DNA from: an uncultured Eubacteriales bacterium | Lineage (GTDB): Bacteria > Bacillota > Clostridia > Oscillospirales > Butyricicoccaceae | Direction of reading: 5' to 3' | Length of the DNA stretch: 6,926 nt | Assembly: GCA_934636325.1 (NCBI GenBank) | Contig: CAKUAK010000070.1 | Coordinates: 1 to 6,926, forward strand | Part shown: one piece after another, positions 1 through 4,808 of the stretch | How positions within the stretch are numbered: position 1 is the first letter of the stretch | Layout: the number at the start of each line of letters is the position of its first letter | Notes under the pieces: model-generated | Databases searched by the model: none | What the model was told of the DNA's origin: nothing | The model's input: the letters and a program-made list of their open reading frames with translations, nothing else | Position numbers and translations under genes: made by a program

Positions 1-240
1 TACGCCGGACTTCCGGCGCGGCGCAGAAGCGCCGTTGGGTGGTGTCCGGCAGTTGAGCACAGATATGCCTTCCCCTCCGAGGGGAAGGCATTATATGTGC
101 TCTACAACCCAGACACACATACTGCGCCGTAGGCGCTATCAAATATGTTTTTGCCGTGACATGCGCGCGGCAAAAACACCCCGACCCGCCGATTTTGCCG
201 CAGCAAAACGGCGAAACCGGCCCGCAGGCCGGAGCCTAAC
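1..240. other. Non-coding hairpin cluster at the left edge
   Basis: No gene is credible here: the short open frame on the plus strand has no ribosome site, low-complexity Arg-rich residues, and runs into antisense tenA. Besides the palindrome at 65-91 the stretch holds stems at 3-9/12-18, 19-24/29-34 (loop AGAA), 124-128/132-136 (loop GTA), 146-156/168-178 (11 bp, T5/A5 core), 193-198/203-208 (loop CGCA) and 217-222/227-232 (loop CGCA). All were read by eye. Confidence 0.6.
65..91. repeat. Long GC-rich palindrome, candidate interspersed repeat
   Basis: A perfect 12-bp stem ATGCCTTCCCCT/AGGGGAAGGCAT with 3-nt loop CCG. No long T tract follows on either strand. From memory this closely resembles dispersed palindromes in gut Clostridia. 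It lies in the non-coding left end. Confidence 0.6.
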
Positions 241-246
241 TGTCGA

Positions 247-265
247 AGAAAAGCGCAGCTTTTCT
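247..265 (-). terminator. Possible terminator of the thi operon
   Basis: A perfect 8-bp stem AGAAAAGC/GCTTTTCT with 3-nt loop GCA lies 8 bp past the tenA stop, with flanking GTC/GAC adding pairs across a 2-nt bulge. The U-rich run (minus strand GCUUUUCUU) is inside the 3' arm, giving an A-tract/U-tract form that works in either direction. It is A/T-rich and weak compared with the riboswitch terminator. Confidence 0.45.
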
Positions 266-273
266 GACATATT

Positions 274-933
274 CTATTCCTTCAGCTCCCAGGCCCTCTG
301 CCAGAAGGCCATCTCGTAGCGCGAGCAGATGACGAAGATCTCGGTCAGATGTGCAAGCTGGGCCTCTGTATAATCCTTTGTCAGGCGGTCGGTCATTTCA
401 AGCAGCACCCGGTTATCCTGCGAATATCTTTCAGAAGCATAGCCGCGTATCCAGTCGCCGTAAAACTCGTCGTTTATGGCCTCGGGGCGGTTTTCAAGCA
501 TCTTCCTGGCAATGACCTCATAGCTGTAAGCGCAGGCCAGAATGGCGGCCAGCACCTCGGCCTCGCCGTCGTCATAGGCGATGCGCAGCATATACGACGT
601 ATAGGAAAGATTATCCAGCGAGGGCTTCATGGCTCCTATCTCCTCCTGCGTGACGCCGAGACGGCCCATATAGCCGCTGTGTACATCGAGCTCGCCGTTC
701 ATCACCTGGATATACTTGGCAAAGAGGTTGGCGACCTCGAGGCTCCTGGCCTTGGCGACGCCGACGGCGAAGGTCCTTGCGTAATCGACCAGATAGAGAT
801 AATCCTGCATGATATAATAGCGGAACTTCTCTTTGTCCAGCGTGCCCTCCTGTATGCCCATGACGAAGGGATGGCGGTTATAGCCCTCCCAGATATCCTT
901 TGCCGCTTCAAGCAGCCTTTCGGTCGTTTTCAT
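274..933 (-). CDS. tenA: TenA, aminopyrimidine aminohydrolase (thiaminase II)
   Basis: A 219-residue cytosolic protein of the TenA/thiaminase II family, at the usual family length. Family members hydrolyse aminopyrimidine breakdown products of thiamine (and thiamine itself) to give hydroxymethylpyrimidine (HMP) for salvage. Visible active-site residues match the Cys-type TenA pattern: D44 and Y47 in QDYLYLVDY, the catalytic Cys at C134 within ACAYSYE, Y138 just after it, and a C-terminal SRYEMAFW with E207. It is the last gene of the thi operon. Its ATG shares one base with the thiD stop (TGATG), and an AGGAG lies 8 nt upstream inside the end of thiD, which fixes the start and suggests translational coupling. 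It feeds HMP to ThiD directly upstream. Expression should follow the TPP riboswitch ahead of thiM. Because the Cys is present, the Cys-lacking TenA_E subtype is unlikely. Confidence 0.96.
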   Translation of the reverse strand: MKTTERLLEAAKDIWEGYNRHPFVMGIQEGTLDKEKFRYYIMQDYLYLVDYARTFAVGVAKARSLEVANLFAKYIQVMNGELDVHSGYMGRLGVTQEEIGAMKPSLDNLSYTSYMLRIAYDDGEAEVLAAILACAYSYEVIARKMLENRPEAINDEFYGDWIRGYASERYSQDNRVLLEMTDRLTKDYTEAQLAHLTEIFVICSRYEMAFWQRAWELKE

Positions 934-1739
934 CAGACATTCTCCTTTGCGAATTCGCCCGTAAGATCAAAATTATGCATCATCGGCCCCGCGCCGTGTC
1001 CCAGATCGAGCATGGCGGCCAGCGCGCCCGAGATATATTCCTTGGCGCGGCCTATCGACTCTTCAAGACTAAAGCCCTTTGCCAAATTAGCGGCTATGGC
1101 GCTTGAAAGGGTGCATCCCGTGCCGTGGGTGTTGGGGTTGTCGATCCGCCGTCCCTCGAACCAGCGCAGGCCGCCCTTTGAATAGAGCAGATCGCTGGCG
1201 TCACTGACGCTGTGGCCGCCCTTGAGCAGCACGGCGCAGCCATAAGCGTCGCCGATATGCCGGGCGGCAAGCTCCATATCCTCCCTGCCCTTTATTTCGA
1301 GACCCGAAAGGACCTCGGCCTCGGGGATATTGGGGGTTATAAGGGTCGATATGGGCAGCAGACGGTCGATGAGGGTCTGCACGGCGTCGGTCTTCATGAG
1401 GGCCGAGCCGCTGGTCGCCACCATGACCGGATCGACGACGATGTTTTTGGCCTTATAGTAGGTAAGGCGCTCGGCTATGACCTCGATCAGCGCCGAAGAA
1501 GAGACCATGCCTATCTTGACGGCGTCGGGGAAGATATCCTCGAATACGGCGTCGAGCTGGTCCTTTAAGAAATCGGGCGTCGATTCCTGTATCGACCTGA
1601 CCCCCGTGGTGTTCTGGGCGGTCAGGGCCGTCACGGCGCACATGGCGTAAACGCCGTTCATGGTCATGGTCTTTATGTCGGCCTGGATGCCGGCGCCTCC
1701 GCAGGAATCGCTTCCCGCAATGGTCAATGCTGTTTTCAT
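933..1739 (-). CDS. thiD: ThiD, hydroxymethylpyrimidine/phosphomethylpyrimidine kinase
   Basis: A 268-residue ribokinase-fold kinase that phosphorylates HMP to HMP-P and then HMP-PP, the pyrimidine half used by ThiE. Diagnostic motifs are AGSDSCGGAGIQAD near the N-terminus (residues 8-21), the VVDPVMVATSG segment (101-111), TPNIPEAEVLSG (135-146), and the anion-hole/catalytic HGTGC (205-209). Length and motif order are normal for single-domain ThiD with no fused ThiE. The start is set by a perfect AGGAGG 8 nt upstream. A 76-bp gap containing a hairpin separates it from the HAD gene, the largest spacing inside this operon. Its stop overlaps the tenA start by one base. A PdxK-type pyridoxine kinase is the main alternative for this fold, but the thi context and motifs favour ThiD. 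Confidence 0.97.
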   Translation of the reverse strand: MKTALTIAGSDSCGGAGIQADIKTMTMNGVYAMCAVTALTAQNTTGVRSIQESTPDFLKDQLDAVFEDIFPDAVKIGMVSSSALIEVIAERLTYYKAKNIVVDPVMVATSGSALMKTDAVQTLIDRLLPISTLITPNIPEAEVLSGLEIKGREDMELAARHIGDAYGCAVLLKGGHSVSDASDLLYSKGGLRWFEGRRIDNPNTHGTGCTLSSAIAANLAKGFSLEESIGRAKEYISGALAAMLDLGHGAGPMMHNFDLTGEFAKENV

Positions 1740-1774
1740 ATGCTATTCCTCCTGTTTCAGCATCGTTTTATATC

Positions 1775-1805
1775 GCGGCATAAGGTGGTGCCCCCAATAT
1801 GCCGC
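1775..1805. other. Intercistronic hairpin between HAD gene and thiD
   Basis: A perfect 8-bp inverted repeat GCGGCATA/TATGCCGC (1775-1782 with 1798-1805) around a 15-nt loop, occupying much of the 76-bp gap between the HAD stop and the thiD AGGAGG. No U tract follows on the minus strand, so it is not a normal terminator. mRNA processing or stability is possible. Confidence 0.5.
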
Positions 1806-1815
1806 CGCTGCCCGG

Positions 1816-2478
1816 CTATATCGCCGCGGCAGCCTTTATGCACTCCGGTATGTCGTCAAAGCCCGCGATGACGCACCGGCATGTTTTTTCAAGCTCGGCC
1901 TGACGGGGCTCGCTCTTGTCGAATACCCCGACGGTGATAAAGCCGTCGGCCGCCGCCGTCCGGGCGGCGTGAAGGGCGTCCTCGAATACGACGGTATCCT
2001 CACGGCTGCCGCCGAGGAGCTCCAGCGCCATGCGGTAGATATCCGGCCTGTCCTTGCCGCATCCGGCGTCGCGGTCGGTCAGGATGCCCTTGAAATATCC
2101 CGCCATATCGCAGCGCCCGAGGGCGGCGTCGATCAGATGGCGGTCGGTGGCCGTGGCGACGCACATGTCGACCCCGCTTTCCCGCAGGCATTCAAGAAAC
2201 CCGGCCGCCCCCGGCTTGGGCTGGGCCTCATTGCGGTAAAAGGCCTCCACGACGGCGTTTATGCCGTCTATGATATCATCCGTGCTTTGGGGGATACCGT
2301 ATTCATCCCTGAAATATCCGGCCGACTGCTCAAGGCTCATGGCCCACAGCGTCTCCCGCAGGCCGGGGCGCGGCTCGATACCCAGAGAGCGCAGATAGCG
2401 CTCTCCCACCGTGTCCCAGACCCCCATGGTGTCAAAAAGTGTGCCGTCGAAGTCGAATATGGCGTGCTTTATCCTCAT
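1816..2478 (-). CDS. HAD-superfamily phosphatase (beta-phosphoglucomutase-like) inside the thi operon
   Basis: A 220-residue soluble haloacid dehalogenase-type phosphatase with all four motifs: motif I DFDGTLFD (nucleophile D9, acid D11), motif II around T109 in VATATDR, motif III K142 in GCGKDRPDIY, and motif IV VFEDALHAA (E166, D167). Residues about 15-85 form a helical C1-type cap, as in beta-phosphoglucomutase and phosphoglycolate phosphatase relatives. The ATG overlaps the thiE stop as ATGA (4 bp) and only a weak purine-rich stretch precedes it, so translation is probably coupled to thiE. The substrate cannot be read from the sequence. Its place between thiE and thiD makes thiamine monophosphate, HMP-P or a damaged phosphorylated intermediate plausible (inference). 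General housekeeping HAD activity is also possible. Confidence 0.9.
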   Translation of the reverse strand: MRIKHAIFDFDGTLFDTMGVWDTVGERYLRSLGIEPRPGLRETLWAMSLEQSAGYFRDEYGIPQSTDDIIDGINAVVEAFYRNEAQPKPGAAGFLECLRESGVDMCVATATDRHLIDAALGRCDMAGYFKGILTDRDAGCGKDRPDIYRMALELLGGSREDTVVFEDALHAARTAAADGFITVGVFDKSEPRQAELEKTCRCVIAGFDDIPECIKAAAAI

Positions 2479-3116
2479 GCCCCTACCATTTCCTCAGAGA
2501 GCCTGCGCAGCTCGCGGCATTCGGCCTCGATGTCGTCGGCCGAGAAGATGGCGCTGACCAGCGCCACGCCGTCGACCCCTGTTCCGGAAAGCTCTTTTAT
2601 ATTGCCCTTATTGATGCCGCCGATGGCGACGACCGGGACGTCGACGGCGGCGCAGATATCCCGAAGGGTCTCGCGGGAAAGGACGCTTGCATCCTTCTTG
2701 GTGGCCGTCGAGAACATCGCCCCGACGCCGAGGCAGTCGGCGCCGCACCTTACGGCCTCGAGGGCCTCTTCGACGGTGTGGGCCGAAACGCCGATCATCA
2801 TGCCGTCGCCGACCCTCTGTCTTACGCTGGCGGCGTCCATGTCGTCCTGGCCGACGTGTACGCCGTCGGCGCCGCATTTGACGGCGACCTCGACGTTATC
2901 GTTGATGAAAAGGGGCACGCCATAGCGATGGCAAAGCTCTTTTATCTCTGTGGCCTCCTGAAGGAAAGAGCCGTCGTCCAGCTCCTTCTCCCTGATCTGG
3001 ACGCAGGTCGCGCCGCCCCGAAGGGCCTCTTCGACCTGCTCGTAAAGGCTCTGCCGCCCGACCCACGCGCGGTCGGTGACGGCATAGAGCAGCATGGTCT
3101 TTTTATCGCACTTCAT
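2475..3116 (-). CDS. thiE: ThiE, thiamine-phosphate synthase
   Basis: A 213-residue TIM-barrel enzyme that condenses HMP-PP with thiazole phosphate to give thiamine monophosphate and pyrophosphate. Family landmarks appear in order: LYAVTDR at the N-terminus (10-16), pyrophosphate-binding QIREKE (40-45), FINDN (70-74), GADGVHVGQDD (82-92), GVSAHT (109-114), VGAMFSTATKKD (131-142), AIGGIN (164-169) and ALVSAI (185-190). Length is typical. The chosen ATG has GGAGG 9 nt upstream. An internal ATG at residue 8 would remove part of the first strand lead-in and has no better site. It overlaps the thiM end by 14 bp and the HAD start by 4 bp. It takes both substrates from products of the same operon (ThiD and ThiM). 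The related TenI aromatase is less likely given the intact ThiE motifs and thiM linkage. Confidence 0.96.
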   Translation of the reverse strand: MKCDKKTMLLYAVTDRAWVGRQSLYEQVEEALRGGATCVQIREKELDDGSFLQEATEIKELCHRYGVPLFINDNVEVAVKCGADGVHVGQDDMDAASVRQRVGDGMMIGVSAHTVEEALEAVRCGADCLGVGAMFSTATKKDASVLSRETLRDICAAVDVPVVAIGGINKGNIKELSGTGVDGVALVSAIFSADDIEAECRELRRLSEEMVGA

Positions 3117-3924
3117 ATTTCGCGCCCTCCTCGAGCTGCTCGGGCGTCATATTGTATATGGCGTCGATGATGTAATTCCTGTAAGACGAGTTGCCGTCCA
3201 TGGCGGTCAGCCTTTCATGGGCGATCTCTCCGGCAAGGCCCATTGCGCAGACGGCGGCGGCCGCGGCCTCGAGGGTATTATCGGGGTTGGCGGCGATAAA
3301 GGCGGCGGTCAGCGCCGAAAGCTGGCAGCCCGTGCCGGTTATCGAGGCCATCATGGGGTGGCCGTTGCGGATGCAGAAGGCCCGATCGCCGTCGGTGACG
3401 ATGTCGATGGCGCCGGTGATGGCGGCGACCGCACCGGTCTTTTTGGCAAAGGCCTTGGCAAAGGCGACGACCTCGTCAAGATTCTCGTCGGTCGCCCTGT
3501 CGGCCACATCGGCATCGACCCCCTTGGTCGTGCCGCTGCCCAGGGCGAGGGTCTTTATCTCGGATATGTTGCCGCGGACGACGCTGAACCGTATGCCGTC
3601 GAGCAGCGATACCGCCGTGTCGGTCCTGAGCTTGGACGCCCCCGCGCCGACCGGATCGAGAACGACCGGATGGCCCAGCTCGTTTGCCCTCTGCCCGGCC
3701 AAATGCATCGAGGCGATGGTGCGGGTGTTGAGTGTGCCGATGTTGATATTGAGGGCATTGCATATCGACGTTATCTCGGCGGCCTCGGCCTGATCGTCGG
3801 CCATTATGGGCGACCCGCCGCAGGCCAGAACGATGTTGGCGCAGTCGTTGACCGTGACGTAATTTGTGATGTTGTGTACCAGCGGGCTTTTCGCCCTGAC
3901 ATTTTCGAATATTTCCCTGAACAT
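3103..3924 (-). CDS. thiM: ThiM, hydroxyethylthiazole kinase
   Basis: A 273-residue ribokinase-like kinase that phosphorylates 4-methyl-5-(2-hydroxyethyl)thiazole so that salvaged thiazole can enter thiamine synthesis. Visible motifs are PLVHNITNYVTVNDCAN (14-30), GGSPIMADD (36-44), LDPVGAGA (89-96), VRGNISEI (117-124) and SITGTGCQLSA (194-204) with the catalytic-loop Cys at 200. The reading frame stays open another 69 codons upstream to a TTG, but those residues are not ThiM-like. The ATG at 3924 has AGGAG 8 nt upstream and gives the normal family length, so it is taken as the start. It is the first gene of the operon, downstream of the TPP riboswitch and terminator, and its end overlaps thiE by 14 bp. 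Presence of thiM with no thiG/thiH/thiS here marks a salvage operon. Confidence 0.97.
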   Translation of the reverse strand: MFREIFENVRAKSPLVHNITNYVTVNDCANIVLACGGSPIMADDQAEAAEITSICNALNINIGTLNTRTIASMHLAGQRANELGHPVVLDPVGAGASKLRTDTAVSLLDGIRFSVVRGNISEIKTLALGSGTTKGVDADVADRATDENLDEVVAFAKAFAKKTGAVAAITGAIDIVTDGDRAFCIRNGHPMMASITGTGCQLSALTAAFIAANPDNTLEAAAAAVCAMGLAGEIAHERLTAMDGNSSYRNYIIDAIYNMTPEQLEEGAKYEVR

Positions 3925-4130
3925 TGCGATTCTCCTTTGCATGGCTGAAAGGCCGCGCGGCGGCCCTCGGTGAATATTTATCCCGGTGTCGACGACGCCC
4001 GGTTCGGTCGATGCTCTCTGGCATCCTCTCACGCCGGAACACGGCTTCCCATCGCTGATATATCTGCAAGGCCCAGGGCGCTCCCCCTTTGCCCGCCGCC
4101 TGACGCGGACGCGCATCCCCCTTTCGGACA
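3925..4130 (-). other. Long thiM leader between riboswitch terminator and ribosome binding site
   Basis: About 206 nt that would be transcribed only when the riboswitch terminator is read through. I see no separate gene. The thiM frame is open across it but the encoded residues resemble nothing I know and begin at a TTG with no good binding site. It contains a perfect 6-bp GC stem at 3951-3956/3960-3965 with a 3-nt loop, close to the thiM AGGAG (3932-3936), and a small 5-bp stem at 4010-4014/4021-4025. No second aptamer is recognisable. Confidence 0.55.
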
Positions 4131-4171
4131 AAATAAAAAAACAGGGGGCGGCCCGCCGGGGACGCCTCCTG
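4131..4171 (-). terminator. Riboswitch-controlled intrinsic terminator
   Basis: On the minus strand the arms at 4163-4171 (CAGGAGGCG) and 4142-4150 (CGCCCCCTG) form a 9-position stem with one A-C mismatch, with further G-C pairing inside the loop. A U tract follows directly (RNA UUUUUUUAUUU, 4131-4141). It begins only about 18 nt after the TPP aptamer, the standard layout of a transcription-terminating thi riboswitch: TPP binding would favour the stem and switch off thiM to tenA. The CGGCGG in its loop (4153-4158) can pair with CCGCCG in the aptamer (4199-4204), a possible antiterminator contact. Confidence 0.85.
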
Positions 4172-4189
4172 CTGTCAATATCACATGTC

Positions 4190-4278
4190 GGCTTCCTACG
4201 GCGGCATTATCCGCTTCAGGTCAAAGGGTCGAAGCCATCGTCCGCTTCCTCTCAGCCTGCCTGCGCAAGCTCCCCTGT
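4190..4278 (-). promoter_or_regulatory. TPP riboswitch (THI box) upstream of thiM
   Basis: The minus strand carries the conserved TPP aptamer core. It has a short P3 hairpin (GCUU-GCGC-AGGC), the pyrimidine-recognising GGCUGAGAGG (4249-4258), and a P3a stem GAAGC/GCUUC (4231-4235 with 4244-4248). It then has CCCUUUGACCUGA (4215-4227), the P5 hairpin GCGG-AUAAUG-CCGC (4200-4213) and the closing GUAGGAAG. The order and spacing match the family consensus for thi operons. P1 is not clearly visible. An intrinsic terminator follows at once, so it should repress the operon at transcription when TPP is plentiful. Confidence 0.96.
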
Positions 4279-4294
4279 TTTTGTCTGTATCGTT

Positions 4295-4323
4295 ATTCTA
4301 CGCTTTTTTGCATCAAAGCGCAA
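4295..4323 (-). promoter_or_regulatory. Putative sigma-A promoter of the thi operon
   Basis: On the minus strand TTGCGC (4318-4323) and TAGAAT (4295-4300) are separated by exactly 17 bp. The -10 matches the consensus at 5 of 6 positions; the -35 matches only the TTG. Transcription would begin near 4288, about 10 nt before the TPP aptamer. The spacer holds a 6-bp inverted repeat (4301-4306/4315-4320, CGCTTT/AAAGCG), which may be chance or a protein site. Confidence 0.5.
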
Positions 4324-4340
4324 GTGCCGCCCAAAAACGG

Positions 4341-4586
4341 TCAGATGATCTCCTTCACCATGGCCGAAAGATGGCGGTAGGTCTTTTCATAGGCGGGACA
4401 CGCGTCCTCGGGCAGGGTGAAGTCATGTGTCACCTCTTTGAGCCTTTCGGCCGCGGCCTTATCGGGCGACGCCTTGAGCTGTTCATAGAGCTTCTTTACC
4501 TCTTCCAGCTCGGGGTGCTGGTCCCCATGTACCCGGGCGACGACCGGCAGGATCTTATCGAGCTCCTTTATGCTTGCCTGATCCAT
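4341..4586 (-). CDS. Small hemerythrin/RIC-like protein, putative metal-binding (function unproven)
   Basis: An 81-residue, probably all-helical cytosolic protein with no signal peptide or membrane segment. Potential metal ligands are spaced as in helical di-iron proteins: H20 and H24 in VHGDQHPELEEV, then H54, E60, C63 and E67 in EVTHDFTLPEDACPAYE, and H72. The pattern recalls short proteins annotated as iron-sulfur-repair di-iron (RIC) proteins in Firmicutes; this is from memory and not checked. It is the third gene of the metal cassette, 13 bp after the HMA gene, with AGGAG 8 nt before its ATG. The gene before it binds metal through a CxxC and the first gene pumps metal, so it could sense, buffer or use the same ion (inference). 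Coding status is well supported by position, ribosome site and residue conservation style. Function is not. Confidence 0.82.
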   Translation of the reverse strand: MDQASIKELDKILPVVARVHGDQHPELEEVKKLYEQLKASPDKAAAERLKEVTHDFTLPEDACPAYEKTYRHLSAMVKEII

Positions 4587-4599
4587 TGATATTTCTCCT

Positions 4600-4806
4600 T
4601 TACTTTATGACGACATAGCCGAGGCCGGTTATGATCTCTTTGAGCTGATCGAGGGTGATCCGGCTCTCGTCGAACTCTACCTTGGCCTTGCTGGCGTTAT
4701 AGAGCACCGAGGCGTCGGTGACGCCGGGGGCTTTCTTAAGGGCGGTCTCGATCTTCTGGGCGCACATGGGGCACACCAGCTCTTCCATCTGGATGGTCTT
4801 TTTCAT
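4600..4806 (-). CDS. Free-standing HMA-domain metal-binding protein (metallochaperone-like)
   Basis: A 68-residue heavy-metal-associated domain on its own, predicted to have the beta-alpha-beta-beta-alpha-beta ferredoxin-like fold. The metal loop is ELVCPMCAQKIE, with thiol ligands C12 and C15. The rest follows the domain rhythm (GVTDASVLYNASKAKVEFDE, then helix 2, and LGYVVIK at the end). The loop differs from the GMTCxxC of classical copper chaperones such as CopZ. It starts 2 bp after the ATPase stop, with AAAGGGG as binding site inside the ATPase end. Since the ATPase lacks an N-terminal HMA domain, this protein probably serves as its detached metal-delivery or regulatory domain (inference). 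Metal identity cannot be read from the sequence. Confidence 0.93.
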   Translation of the reverse strand: MKKTIQMEELVCPMCAQKIETALKKAPGVTDASVLYNASKAKVEFDESRITLDQLKEIITGLGYVVIK

Positions 4807-4808
4807 TT

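Noticed and set aside
35..319. Plus-strand open frame of 94 codons at the left edge
   Set aside because: No ribosome site, Arg/Pro-rich residues with no family resemblance, crosses several hairpins and overlaps tenA antisense.
1660..3948. Long plus-strand open frames opposite the thi genes
   Set aside because: All are antisense to thiD, the HAD gene, thiE and thiM, and their residues match no family.
3925..4131. N-terminal extension of ThiM starting at a TTG
   Set aside because: The extension is not ThiM-like, starts just at the terminator U tract, and the ATG at 3924 has a clear AGGAG and gives normal length.
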